The notes: generated by a model from the sequence alone, not told the origin. Numbered from the stretch's first letter, positions 26,708 to 38,762 are shown. The stretch: 64,000 nt of DNA from Motacilla alba alba (GCF_015832195.1 NC_052018.1:33508115-33572114), one strand, 5' to 3'. A program made the numbers and translations.

Positions 26708-28271
26708 AAAATGCACAGTTTTCTACCTTAATATTTAACATGTACACTACTCTCAGATTTAGATCTAACCACTACTATAAGATAAATTGTCAACAATCAG
26801 GTAAACAGTCTACTTTCCACCCCGTATGTGTGCAGTTCAGAGGTCTCATACATACATACTTATTTTTTCCTAATCATAGTATGAAAGCAAGCAGAAGAAA
26901 CATGATCTTTCAGGAGCTGAGACTTGGGTGAAAACTGGCCAGTAATAATAAACAAGCTTTTCAGCTGTAATGATGATACATTTCCTCAGGACTGAAACAC
27001 AGTGACATTATGGTATTAAGGAAAATTGTTCTAGAAAATGATGTTTCAAACTATATATGGATTAACTGCAGGTTTATGTTATTGTTGCTGACATTGGAGA
27101 ATTTAGGATGAAAATACAGCTGTTTTAAAACCTGAAAGAAACAAAGGATATGTTATACCTAAACAGACTAATTTTCACCTAATAAAAGAAATGTGTAACT
27201 ACTTTCTTCACTGAATTTACATTTTATTTGCATTTCAGAGGCTTTGAACTCCCTGTGGAGCAACACATCTGGGAAGTGTCTTGCATAGAAGGTTAGACAA
27301 ATGAAGAGGCTTTAATGTTTTATGGCAGTCATGTTAAGGAAAATACTTTCATTAGTTCTACAGACAGATTATACATTTCAGGGCTGTTTTGTTTTATATT
27401 TTGAAGTATCATAGTTCAGGACTTCCTTGAGAAAAGTTCTGAAAATGCAGATTAAATGCCTCAGATGAAACAGTACAAATGAGAACAATTTGTATCAGTG
27501 GAGAAGATTACGAGCATGTCCTCAGGTAAAATGCCTTGTGAATTTATATTTCCCATGGAATTCCTTTCACTGTTCCAGGATAATATTGCTCCATTTGCAT
27601 TGCAGTCTGTGCTGTATGTGGAAAGTATGAAATAGGAGTTCTTTCCACCTGCACCACAAACTAGACATTTTGCTGCTTCTGTTTCTTACAGCATGAGCCC
27701 CCCCTCCCACCTTTTTAAAAAAAATTCAATTAGTTGTGACACAAAAATGCCATTAAGTACATTAGCCTTTAATAAAGTTGATCTCTCAAGTAATCCCTCT
27801 TGCAAAAATGCATTTTCAACCATTTTAATCTTCTATTTAGAAAACCAGACATTTTGAACAGCCACTGCACATTCTTGATCCTTGCTGTGCGAAAAATGTG
27901 GATAAGAGAATTAACATGCATGGCTGTTAAGAAAACTAAAACTGTTTAGGAATTCCTTCAAAAGATGGCATGTCATTTCAAGCATAGGAGTTTGGAGGTT
28001 TGGACTCCTCTCAGCATTTACAGCAACAAACAGCACTTAAGGCAAAGGTTAACAAAGGTAGAAAGAGGAAAATGAGGGTGTCATCAGGTTGTAGAAGACA
28101 GGAGGACAGGTTTTAGATCCTGATCATGACATTGAAGTGTAGGCGTCTGTATGAAGATCTTTGTGTTCTCATTAGTCAGTGAAGCTCTACTCAGTACAGG
28201 CAGGTGTTAGCCAGGCAGGCAGTCACCAGGTGCCAGCTTCAGAGTGAGTTGAATTACTTTCAAGCACTTAA
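26708..28271. other. Unique AT-rich non-coding sequence
   Basis: No gene or repeat is recognised. There is a C7 run near 27699. Confidence 0.6.
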
Positions 28272-28274
28272 GAA

Positions 28275-28305
<31 letters not shown>

Positions 28306-28384
28306 CAAAACAAAACAAAACAAACCCCCCAAAAACCCCAAAAGCCCCCAAAAAACCAAACCAAAAACAAAACAAAAAAACAAA
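28272..28384 (+). repeat. (CAAAA)n pentanucleotide microsatellite with A/C-rich tail
   Basis: About eight perfect CAAAA units lie at 28281-28323, followed by a decayed A/C-rich tail with C6, C4 and C5 runs. The 61-residue lysine-rich frame across it (28204-28389) is an artefact of the repeat. Confidence 0.95.
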
Positions 28385-30133
28385 CCTGATTCCTCCAGGA
28401 TTTTCTTTTTTTTGTAAGGCTTTAAGAGTCTGTTATGTACAGGTCACAAGCTGACATGGGAAAGCTCCATCTGTATCAGAAAACTGCATTTATCTTTGAT
28501 TTTTCTCTGATACTGAGGTATGAAATGACTTTGTTTGTCTTGTATGGAACAGTTCTACCCTGCCAAATACAATGGATACATCTAGACTGATCTTGTTAGT
28601 GGTTTCTGGTGTCTGCTAGCTGACAAGCTATGCCCAGGAATTACTTGTGAAGCTGCTAATTAGATTAAGTCAAAACTGTACGAGGACAACTGAATAAGTA
28701 CAAACTTCAGATCCAGTGATGGGGAACACTCCCTGGTGCTTTTTAATTTCCTAGCATGAACAGGACTATTAAGTGTGAGCATTCAGAAAAGCACTGATTT
28801 CCAATATAAGCCATCTTCCTGTCTGTTTTAGGAACCAATGACCACTCTGCAATACTGTTATCATAGCTTTTATCCTTTCTGTACATTCAGTGGTCTTCTC
28901 TGGTCCATGTTTCTTAGTGAGCAGAAAACAATTCAGCCTTTGAATGTCATCAAATATGTAGTGCAAACAAAGTTTTTGGTTGCATCTCCAGCTGACTGGG
29001 AACAGTTGAACCCACTGAGGCTGAAGGTTAATGCCTGTATGGATGTTCATTAGTCATGGTCTGCAAATGGTCTGGCCATGAATCTCTTACTGGACTCCAA
29101 CCAAAGGCCTCCTAGTGTAACACAGATGTTTTGGTCCTCTGTGATCAAACCAGGCTATAGAAAAGACTTGTAACATGATGTTCTTCTTGTCAGTGGCAGA
29201 AGGAAAGATTGTGGTACCCAAGTTTGAGACCTTTGATTTCCCTTCCCCGTTGTCCACCCCGCAAAGAGTTTAAAACTATAGAGGTAGAAAGCCAACAAGG
29301 CATTGCGAATCAATTTGGTCATAAACATACTCCAAAACCTAAAATAATTTTAGAAAGTTGGAAATCTTGTTTAAATAAAAGTCATCTAAGACACAATTTA
29401 AAATATTGTTTCTTAGCTTAAAATAATCCTCATCATACCAAAGCTGCAGTAACTACTGAGTACTGAGATTTGACAAGCTGATTTTCCTCAAGCTCATCAC
29501 AATCCCACAAGAAGAGAACTTCAGGCACTTTGTTCACATTGCAAGAACCTAACCTTCATAGCACTAATGCAGGTTGCATTTGCTTAACCTGCATTCAGTT
29601 ATTCACAAGCTTTGTTGCACCTCAAGCAAAAAAATCCATTAATGCACCTTATAAATGCCTTGAATCTTTGGGACATGCATACTAAGAGAATGAAATGGTT
29701 TTTAAATTGTGGAGTTTGTTTCCAAGAGGTTTTGTGACTATCAAAACTGTCAATATATTCAAAAAAGATAAATTATAATCTCGACAGATAGCCATTGATG
29801 GATAGTAAACATGATGCTCCAGATAAAGTTTTGGCTCATAAGGTTCTGAACCAGATTTATTATCTGGATTTTAGTACATGTGCTAGTGAAAAGGTCAAAA
29901 GGTGTTTTGGTGTTCCCAGCAAAAACTACTGGCCTCTGTTGAAGTCAGCCTTTAGACTGTTGATATATGATCATGCTTACCTTACTCCCTAAGCAAAACA
30001 GCATTGCCTTTATCCACAGACCCCTTTTCCTCACATTTCTAACAGAAACAAAATTCTATAAACAAAATTTTTTCCTATAACAAAATTCTATTAAATCTGT
30101 ATGTATTTGTATATTACAATATATCAGAACATA
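28385..30133. other. Non-coding sequence, no recognised elements
   Basis: Only short open frames without domain similarity are seen (for example 29209-29421 and 29795-29992, plus strand). Confidence 0.55.
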
Positions 30134-30139
30134 TTTATT
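30134..30139 (-). promoter_or_regulatory. Polyadenylation signal AATAAA (candidate, minus strand)
   Basis: The plus-strand TTTATT reads AATAAA on the minus strand, about 180 bases beyond the stop codon of the candidate terminal exon at 30316-30435. It would give a short 3' UTR of about 200 bases. The hexamer alone is common in AT-rich DNA, so its value comes from position. Confidence 0.25.
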
Positions 30140-30196
30140 CATAGTATAGAGATAAGAAGAAAATGTTATTTGGAAGATATTATTTGGAGGAATGTT

Positions 30197-30223
30197 ATTC
30201 TTCCAAATGTTATTTGGAAGAAT
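30197..30223. other. 11-bp perfect inverted repeat with 5-nt loop
   Basis: ATTCTTCCAAA (30197-30207) pairs with TTTGGAAGAAT (30213-30223) around TGTTA. TTATTTGGA recurs three times between about 30161 and 30217, so the palindrome sits in a small cluster of TTATTTGGAAGA-like repeats. If the minus-strand exon next to it is real, this hairpin falls in its 3' UTR. Confidence 0.8.
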
Positions 30224-30315
30224 TCTGAGTCACATCTGAGTAAGTTGCTTAACGTGAAACACACTAAGTAGCAGTTTTTAAAAAAATATTTTTGATGACT
30301 TGAAAGCTCAGGAAG

Positions 30316-30435
30316 TTAACTGTTCAGCTCACTCCACTTGGGAGCAAAGCTTCCGTGGTGTACCTCGAAGTCATACACACACCATTTGCTCTTGCTGCCA
30401 TCATCCCAATGAATGTTTCTGAAGTACAGCATGTT
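30316..30435 (-). CDS. Candidate terminal coding exon of an unidentified gene (minus strand)
   Basis: Read on the minus strand, the segment follows a splice acceptor (GTTGCTGTTATTCCTAG|AAC) and is open for 39 codons to TAA. The peptide begins NMLYFRNIHWDDGSKSK and ends HHGSFAPKWSELNS. By my hand count GC is about 64% at third codon positions but about 40% at first and second positions. That pattern is typical of bird coding sequence and unlike the AT-rich surroundings. An AATAAA lies about 180 bases past the stop. I do not recognise the protein. No partner exon with matching splice sites was identified further along the minus strand in this window, so upstream exons would have to be elsewhere or missed. 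A different frame over the same DNA is open for 97 codons (30324-30617) but needs no splicing and shows less gene-like codon use. Alternatives are a decayed pseudogene fragment or a chance frame. Confidence 0.35.
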   Translation of the reverse strand, partial: NMLYFRNIHWDDGSKSKWCVYDFEVHHGSFAPKWSELNS

Positions 30436-33400
30436 CTAGGAATAACAGCAACTGCTTTTGGGGGAGCTCCTCCAAGGTCTCTGTGTGAACTATACATGAT
30501 CTCTCTGCCAGAGCCCTGAGGAAGAGCTGGTAATTTCTTTATTTTTTGTAGCCTTCTAGCAAGGCTAATCAAATGTCCATTTTTCAAAAATATATCCATA
30601 CTTCTTGAAAACATCACTCACAATCTTTGCTGTAATTTCATATAATGTGATCAGCTGGAGACTTCAAGAGCTCTTCTGGCTTAACCCCAGGGTTATGTTA
30701 TTCCACTGCTGATTAGAAAAAGCCAAAACAAATATGTAAACTGAACAGCTTTTGTCATTGATTTCATTATTGTAATCCCTACTCCAGTTGCTCTGGTAAA
30801 ATAATGAATCATCATCAACTTACTGTAAAAGAATATGTTCTTTCAGCACCAACATGATTTTCATGACAAGAGCCCTATTCATTCTGAATTGTGAGTATAA
30901 TCTTCTGCACATTTTTATGATTACATGCTTTTTTTCAGAAGGTGTATGTGACTCTTAACAGCAGTCAAGAAGTAATGTAATGAAGAAAGGCTAGAAATGT
31001 AATGAAGAAAGACTAGAGTTGTTTTCAAACCCCATATTTTTATAGTGTATTTGTGACTGATGCCACCGTTTTTGTGGGGTAAATGTATGGATTTACCCAC
31101 TGCTGCTTTTGTCATCGATGGGGAAGTGGGAGATTGCAATTGCAATGGCTGGTGAGAGATCTCATAGATGGAAGTGTCACATGTTAAAGTCATGTGCATG
31201 TACTCTTGCATGTTTTGTATAGCTTGTATAATTTATCTCAGTATAAACCAATGCATAAGAAAGTCTCACAGGTTTTTGTGTAAGGTCCCAATCTTTTTTA
31301 CATTACTTCCTCTTTTTCTGCAGTGTGATCAACTTATATTCTAAAATATATTTGAGATATTTAGGCATTTAAGGCATAATAACTCTCAAGGAGCCATAAG
31401 AACATAGCAGGCAGAAGTCACTGCTGAGAGAGACAAACTGGGTTGATAAAGCCCTTAGAATATTTTGAAAGAGCAAGTTTTATCTCTGTTGTTTACTGTT
31501 ATTCTAATCACTTGTTGTGTGTTTTGAAACTTGAGGTGAAATAGATCTGCATGTCACTGCAGTCACATCTAAATGGTCAGAAAAATAGGTGCTATTCAGG
31601 TACTTTATTTTTGATTTCTACTATAAGATTCCATTAATTAAATCATACAAACCTTTTCTAAATTATAAGGAGAAATAAGAGTGACTAGGTCAGATATAGC
31701 TGACTAAAACTTTCACCCCTATTTTCCACCCCACTTTTGCACAGTACAATCATATTCAACAGCCCTTTGAAAATTTCATCAGACAAATATTATGAAAACA
31801 CCCCATAATTCAGAAGTAAAGGACCAGACTAAGTTTAGAAGGAAAGTCACTAACATGAATGAAAAGGAAACGTCAAACCAAGTATCCTGAGCAATGAATC
31901 TGCTGACAATCCCACCACTCTGAAATGGGATTGTGAGATATTCTGTTCAAACCAAGATATCCAGAACAACTGAGGGCTAGGCACTGCAGTAAGTGCAAAT
32001 AAAGAATGTGAGAAGCTGTTTCATCTAACATCCAACTGCAGAAATACAAGGGTAATGTTGGGTTGATCAAGCACTTGAATTTTCATTTCATAGGGACATG
32101 CTGATTTTTCAGTGTTGGGAAAGGGAGGTATGTAAAATAATTAAAAATATATTCTAGTCACATATAGAGCTTTCAGAGAAGAAATTTGTGCAAAGGTTTT
32201 CAGTAGTATTTTATCACCTGACACAGTATAATATTTTCAAAAATATAGTGCTTTGGTCCTCAACCTTCAAAACAATTATAACACAAAACTTGGGCAAATG
32301 AGTTTAAATTATAAAATGTCTATAGCTACAAAATCTGCTGAGCGGAATAGAAGAGAGTCTGCAGTTTGGGTACAGCTAACTCAGTTCTGTTACTGACATT
32401 GGGTTGTGTTTGACCATGGAAATATTGACACTACGCAAAAAAAAGTATTATGAATGCATAGGTCATGTCAAATTACAACACAGACACAAATGTGCTATGC
32501 CACGATGCACAGATTACAGGAGAAGCCCTAGTCTACAGGAATGTACTGCAACTCTTTCATGAACTCCATTTCCTCCCATGGAGGTAAACAATATTATTGT
32601 AGCACCTACTTTTAGTGCGCCACAGTTGCATACATCCTCTAGTCATTAGCAAGCAACACATTTTAGATTGCTTACAATAATTTTCTCTCATTTCAGCCAA
32701 CTTCGTTCCAACACAGGAAAAGAAGTGTCTACAAGTCTGATCTAATTTGTCAGGTTTGTGTATGGTTACCTGGGAAAATCCTGATTTTGTGGAAAACTAT
32801 ATCTGTAGAATCCTATGGCTGTTCAGGGAAAAAAGGGTCCTGGATTGTAATCAAAAGGTTTAGATTAAGTGCAAGACAGCAGAAAGCTGACTCAGATTTT
32901 GTAGATGTATCAAGGCCCCGGCCTAAATGGCTTCACCAGAACATGAGATCAGTCCTTGGAGGCATACCTGCATTGATGTGAAATCCAAGGCCCCTGATAT
33001 TTGCTATTTTGAAATACACTCCCTCCCTCTCCTCCTATGCCCATATACCGTTATGGCACTTAAACCAGGTAAAAGTCTCTAGTCAGCAAGCTACAAGAAT
33101 TAGACACTGTAACATAGAGCAGATTGATCCCTGAGGGCTTTTACTATCCTTAACTACATCTGAGTTACCATTGTTGGGACCAACAGAGAATGCCAAAATC
33201 TTGAGAGAAACCAATAAGCCATCGAATGTGTTTCCTGTTTGCTTGTTTTCCCCCCTCCAACTGCTATTGTTTTTTTGAGGTCCAAGCCGTACCTGCTCTT
33301 CATCAAATTTTTAAAATAATATTAAAATCTTATTATATTTAACAGGCAGAAAACCATTCATATGCAGAATAACATAGTGAAAACCCAAAGTAGTTGCACT

Positions 33401-34463
33401 AATTTCCCACTGTTCCCATCCTGCTGACCTTTTTGTTGCCTGGAGAAGAAGCCCAGAGAAAGCTCCTTGGATTAGCTCTTATTGGAATCCAGAAAAAAAA
33501 AAAAATCATTTTTTGTATTACTTGTTCTGTATCATTAAGATAATTAGATACAAAACCCCACCAGAGGATAAGGAAACAGCATTTCTGTACTGAAGAATTA
33601 GGAACAATAAAAATTAATTGCACACTTCTTTACAAATATAGATGCTATTTTTCAAATTTTCTTTCCCACACAAGCTGTAGCCACAGAACCAATGAATTAA
33701 AACTTGTGAAAGGCTGGGGCTTGTCCAGGGAGGACATCTGAATCTAGGAACTTAGAAGCCTTCGTTACATTCATAATTCATATAGGTCAAAGGCTGCACC
33801 CAGTGTGCACATGAGCCCCAGTGGTCGAATGCCACAATATAAACAGAATTGAGGCTTTCCATTTGGGGGCTTCCTGAAGCTCCTATAAGTGGAGATAGTC
33901 AGGGATAGAAAAGACACTTCTAGGCTGTGGAATGAGGAAGAGGTGGGGAATTATGTGTAGTTAGGTGTGGGAGGAATGAGGAGTAGCAGAGGATCCCTAG
34001 ACACCTGTGAAAAAGTCAGGTAACCTGAGACTGCTGCTCTGTTTCTCTCTTGTTTTCTCCTAGAGAATTTGACTCTGGGATACATATGCCAACTAGATAG
34101 CAGTGCCTATTAAATTCTTGGTAACATAATAATTTATGTTAGAAGAGATGTCTGGAAATCATCTGATCCAAAGCCCATTCAAAGCAGGGCCAAGGTAGGC
34201 ACAGGTGCAATGGTAAACCAGGCTGCTCAGAGACAAATCCAGATCACTTTTTTGGAGATTCCCCAATCCATCCTCACAACCATTTCTGCAGACAGCATCA
34301 GAAGCTCAGTTGCCTCCTCGACACTGGCCTTTCCAGCTGTGAGTACCTTTCTCATACACACACCTCCTTCTACTTCATTCTTCAGAGCTGCCTAACTTTC
34401 TGCTGATTGGTGATGCTGTTGCAGAGCTGAATCTTCAGTGTGACCACTGCCCAACTCTTCACA
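30436..34463. other. Unique AT-rich non-coding sequence
   Basis: Apart from a 22-bp tandem duplication (30976-31019) and an A13 run near 33491, nothing is recognisable. The 96-codon minus-strand frame at 30921-31211 shows no domain. Confidence 0.55.
30976..31019. repeat. 22-bp tandem duplication (2 copies)
   Basis: TGTAATGAAGAAAGGCTAG plus three bases is followed directly by a near-identical copy with about two differences (30976-30997 and 30998-31019). Confidence 0.85.
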
Positions 34464-34753
34464 TAATAGAATCATAGTATGGTTTGTGTTGGAAGGGGCA
34501 CTGAAAATCACCTTGTTCCAACCCCTCTGCCATGGGCAGGGACACCTTCTAGTAAATCAGGTTGTTCAAAACTCCATCCAGTCCAGTCTTGAACACTTCC
34601 AGGAATGGAGTGTCTACATCTTTTGGGCATCCTGTTTCAGTCCCCTCCAATCTCGGAGTATAGAATTTCTTTCTTATACCTGACATAAAACTAACCTCTT
34701 TTAGTCTGGACCTATTGCCCTTTGTACTACCACTGCATGTCCTTGGTGAAAAA
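34464..34753 (-). mobile_element. CR1 LINE, 3' fragment (minus strand)
   Basis: The plus strand reads the reverse complement of the CR1 3' end: AATAGAATCATAGTATGG, GTGTTGGAAGGGGCAC, then TGCCATGGGCAGGGACACCT and GAACACTTCCAGGAATGG. The CR1-type terminal ATTCTATG repeat is at the 34464 end. It is severely 5'-truncated, as most avian CR1 copies are, and carries only the untranslated 3' region. The open frame at 34486-34683 is antisense to it and not a gene. Confidence 0.92.
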
Positions 34754-34782
34754 TACTATAATTGTCTAAAAATTGTCTAGGT

Positions 34783-34801
34783 AAAAAAAAAAAAAAAAAA
34801 A
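34783..34801 (+). repeat. Poly-A run (19)
   Basis: Nineteen As lie 30 bases beyond the truncated 5' side of the CR1 fragment. It is on the wrong side and strand to be the tail of that element. Confidence 0.95.
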
Positions 34802-36235
34802 GTATAATAAAAGCTATGCATTGCTTATGTCAACATTGAAAAATTCAGAGAAACAGAAGGTGCAAGTTTAAAACAGACATGTTTGAGGGAATGCTGTCTG
34901 ATTTCTACAAATGCTACTACCTAATCATGCTAATTAACATCTACACTTGTAATGAAAATTATATTCTAAGGAATAGCAGTTGTTCAATAGACATTATAAA
35001 ACTGAGATGACAGTTAAAGATTAGTAGTTGCTGTGCCATGGGGAAAACACATTTTTATTAATGCATTGGGACTAGGATGAGACTAGGCTGAAAATTTTTA
35101 TGATTTATATATAATTCTTTATTTATTTGAGTGAAAATATTGAAAAATTAGCTTACCATAGTACATGGTAAACAGGGAAGGTAGAGTCCTTACTTGTGTC
35201 TGAATACATTCCTAATGCTAAAGGAGCCTTTTGTTTTAGATGTTTTTCTACTTTCCAAAAATAAGAGAAGTCTTAAAATCCAATAAAAACCATTCTGCAG
35301 TAAACAGGTTTTGTAAAAATATTGCTTTTTTTTTCATTTATTTTTTAAAAATAAGTATTTGAAACTAGACACCTAATAATCTCCCTAGACTGAATATATT
35401 TACAGAATCAGTAGCCTGAACACTTCCAGGCCAAAGTGCACTCATTGCTTACTCAATACAGAATTCAACTCCTCTGACCCAGATGTCAAAAAGAGAAATC
35501 AATAAAACTTGCACTACTCGAAACAGACAAATCATGAACAGGAGGACCATTCTCTGCATGTTTAAGAATAAGTCTCTTAAATATCTGAGAAGAAGGAAAT
35601 ACTGCATGAGTAATAGAAGTTTAAAAGAATTTCCTGGCTACTGTTTATACAGCAAATATAAAAATAATAGGTTATATTTTAACAAGCAAAATGTGAGACA
35701 GCCTGACATAATGTGATGATGTTAAAGCCTGGATCTCCAATCCCAGAGTTGTGGTAGGGAAACCCTGAAACTGGAGTGTCTTTTTTATTCTTCCAACTCC
35801 AATAATTTGCTTCTAAAGTTCATGTAGTCCAGTGATTGTTTGCATGAGTAGAAGTCTCCAAAGGCCTTACTTTCTATGCTCCAGTCTCACAATGTCTTTT
35901 GCAGGCTTGGTGTGGAAATTTGCAACACCCTATTCTTCCATGGTTTCATTGCTAACAATGTGGTTTACTGATGAACAGCTGTAAGTGTCTGACAATTTGG
36001 AGAAGGGTTGTGCGTGCCACTTGCTCTGAATAAAGGCTATCTCTGTGCTACCTGCTTCTTTGCTGACTGTATATCTTTGTAAAATAAACTGATGACAACT
36101 TTAGAGAGTGGTGCTTCTGGAAAGTCTGTAGCAGTTGACAGGTTGGATGGGCAGTGCTGCATTTCTTTTTCAGAAAGTATAATTTGCAGGAAATGGCCTA
36201 AAATTTCCAAAGTGACTAGAGGGATTTTGAGTGGT
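34802..36235. other. Unique AT-rich non-coding sequence
   Basis: No gene is recognised. A GAATAAAGGC block near 36030 resembles retroviral polyadenylation contexts, but there is too little else to call an LTR. Confidence 0.5.
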
Positions 36236-36340
36236 GTTTTTTTATTCTTTCTTTTATTAATGTCTTTTTCTTCTGCTTTCTTTTTTCCTTCTTTCTCTCT
36301 CTCTCTTTTATTTTTTCCCATTTTTTTTTAATCTCTCTGA
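36236..36340 (+). repeat. Pyrimidine-rich tract with short (CT)n
   Basis: This strongly T/C-biased stretch includes a CTCTCTCTCTCT core near 36297-36308 and several T runs. The lysine-rich minus-strand frame over it is compositional. Confidence 0.8.
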
Positions 36341-36529
36341 ACTATGAAATTTAAAATTGTCTTTGTACTTAGAAAGGAGCAATTTAGCCAGTGCTAGGAC
36401 AAAAATCTGTTCATCTTTCAAATTGGGTGCTCAAAAATTCATGATGCCCAAACCACATTTTACTTTTTTTATACAAGGTAAAAAAAAATCTCATAAGTGT
36501 CAAAGCAGACTTATTGATGAGCTCATGAC

Positions 36530-37108
36530 ATCAGTTCACTGGAGCAACGTGACTCCATCCCATGAGCAACAGTCCTCCCCAAACTGCTGCAATGTGGGTT
36601 GCTCTTCCTCAGGCTGCAGTCCTTAAAGGACAGGCTGCTCCCATGGGTGCTCCCTTCTCCATGGGCCTCCCATGGGGTCACAGCCTCCTCTCAGGAATCC
36701 ACCTGCTCCAGCGTGGGTCTCCTCCATGCGCTGCAGATCAATCTCTGCATCCCTGTGGATCTCCACAGGCTGCGGGGGCACAGCTGCCTCACCCTGGGCT
36801 GCAGGGGAATCCCAGTTCCAGTGCCTGGGGCACCTCCTGCCCCTCCTTCTCCACTGACCTTGTTACTCTTTCATGTTCTTACCCCACTCTTCCCTGGCTG
36901 CAATTACAACTGTGCAATAACTTTTTTTTCCCTCTTAAATCTGTTATCACAGAGGTGTTACCACTATTTCTAATTGGCCCAGGCTCGACCAAGGGCACGT
37001 CCATCTTTGGAACTGCCAGGGACTGGCTCTGCTGGACATGGAGGAAGTTTCTGGCAGCTTGTCACAGAAGCTGCCCCTACCAAAATTTGGCTATGCAAAG
37101 CCAATACA
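36530..37108 (-). mobile_element. Avian endogenous retrovirus LTR fragment (family B, minus strand)
   Basis: On the minus strand it starts TGTATTGGCTTTGCATAGCC at 37108 and continues through GGCAGCTTCTGTGACAAGCTGCC. It follows the same order of modules as the LTR at 25754-26707, including the GGAGCAG-type repeats. The copy stops near 36530, so the 3' third of the LTR is missing. The 187-codon and 124-codon plus-strand frames at 36562-37125 are antisense to it and are not genes. The two family B copies differ at many sites and are not a recent duplication of each other. Confidence 0.85.
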
Positions 37109-37320
37109 CCACTTTATTCTCATGAGATTATAACCTAACAGAAATGACACAATATTTTATAATAGTTTTATAATACTGCATTTTATAATGTACTGTAGTA
37201 AGAAAAATAAATTAATCTTAAAGATATAATTATATATAATTGTAGAAGTATAATACAATAAAAATAGAATAATATTAGAACATCATGTTCTATCATGTAA
37301 TTTGATGTGTATATAAACGT
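37109..37320. other. Very AT-rich spacer
   Basis: An A/T-dominated stretch with TATAAT-like repeats between the family B LTR and the TG array. It contains the steroid-receptor palindrome at 37277-37291. Confidence 0.7.
37277..37291. promoter_or_regulatory. Perfect steroid-hormone receptor palindrome (GRE/ARE/PRE type)
   Basis: AGAACATCATGTTCT is exactly the AGAACA-N3-TGTTCT consensus bound by glucocorticoid, androgen, progesterone and mineralocorticoid receptors. Twelve specified positions would be met by chance about once in 16 million positions at even base use. Binding and any target gene are not shown. Confidence 0.5.
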
Positions 37321-37326
37321 ATATAT

Positions 37327-37331
<5 letters not shown>

Positions 37332-37364
<33 letters not shown>
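37332..37364 (+). repeat. (TG)16 dinucleotide microsatellite
   Basis: An uninterrupted TG run lies inside a wider TATG-rich tract (about 37308-37370). The Val-Cys repeat frame over it is an artefact. Confidence 0.97.
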
Positions 37365-37368
<4 letters not shown>

Positions 37369-37370
37369 AC

Positions 37371-38762
37371 AAAAATATGGCTATGTAATACCTTTAAAGT
37401 CCTTAGCATTACGGGACACACAGGCCATAATGGTAAGCTAAACATTTCAAGCATACTGAGGCCAGCAGTGCACCTTGATGTAATTTATACTATTAAATTG
37501 TCCCACCTTCCAGAGCAGGGTGGTCACGCTCAGGCTGCCTTTTAATATGGTCCTTGGCACATGCTTGCTTGTGAGTCATGCCTAGGAGTAGTTTGGGAGA
37601 TCCTTGATCGCCCAACATAACCATACTAGGAACCATTGTTATTAGTTACAGATGTGCCAATAAAGTTGAAAAATCAGACAACTTCTCTCCCTTACTCCAT
37701 GTTTTAGACAAGATTCAACCAATTCTCCTGGCAGATTTACAGAGTAATGCCACTCTGCTGTAACTATTGCACCTCATATAATTTCCATTTTAAAGAGTAG
37801 ACCAGTACTCCTACTCATGATTAAATAACATGCTGAATGAATATGTCATAAAATGGCACAGAGTGTAGCTGATTTTATCCTTTTTCTTTAATGTACTTTT
37901 AAAAGACTGCTCTTACTCAAATATTGATGCTAGGAGAAAGAAGCTTCTGCTAGAATGCCGTGTTTTATACCCCCATTACCATCCTATCATAGTCTTGATT
38001 ATGATATTTGTCACACTCATCATGACCTACAATTATTTACATTTTGTGCTGCCATGCTCTTTAAAGAATCATGTCATTGAGCACATTATAGTTGTGTTTA
38101 GGTAGCATACCTGAAATTTCAGGTTTCAAAGAGTTCTCTTCTAAAGCTGTGGGAAGAAATAATAGTCAGAGATAAAGAAAATGGCAGTAGAAAGAAGAAA
38201 ATTGTGATAAACAGCTTTAATGAATGTCAGTCACAGCATACCAGCTGCTAGAATTTTGAGTGTTTAGCCAAAGGGCTGATACTTCAACTACTTATTTTCC
38301 TGTATAAACCTAATGAACTGAGCATCCACAGGGTCAGGACCCCTGCTTGCATTTTGTTACAGCTGTCTGGGGAGCTATGAATTCCATGGTGTTCATGTTC
38401 TTAGCAAATTTCCGTGACTTTCAACATGTTGAGGTATTTGTGGATGGCTGGACGTGAAAGTAATCAGCTGTGCTAAATTCACTGAGAGCCCTTGAGTGCT
38501 GCCAATTTAAACTTTAGGCCGAACAGACAGTTGATAGAAGTAATTCGGCCAAAAAAATTCAGTGGTAATATTGTTCAGACTGTAGTTCTCTTCATTTGTT
38601 AAGTATTGACCTCCTTTGTTTCTGCTGCCAGAGAGAACCACTAAAACTAACTTTCCTTCAAAGTGCAGGAAGAATGAACATAGTTAAGAACTGTGAAATT
38701 TATTTGGATTTCTTAAGTCTTTCTTCAATAAGATAACTATCATGCTACTCTTCTTGCTGGCA
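37371..38762. other. Unique non-coding sequence
   Basis: No gene or repeat is recognised. A 7-bp CpG-containing inverted repeat (GGCCGAA at 38517-38523 with TTCGGCC at 38544-38550) is within chance expectation. Confidence 0.55.

Noticed and set aside
30324..30617. 97-codon minus-strand frame overlapping the candidate terminal exon in another frame
   Set aside because: Its codon-position composition is less gene-like than the spliced frame, and attempts to read the region as one continuous protein needed several frameshifts.
35990..36090. GAATAAAGGC context as a further ERV LTR end
   Set aside because: Only the polyadenylation-like motif fits; no LTR ends or family modules were recognised.
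36562..37125. 187-codon open frame on the plus strand
   Set aside because: It lies antisense to an ERV LTR whose GC-rich modules lack stops; it is not a gene.
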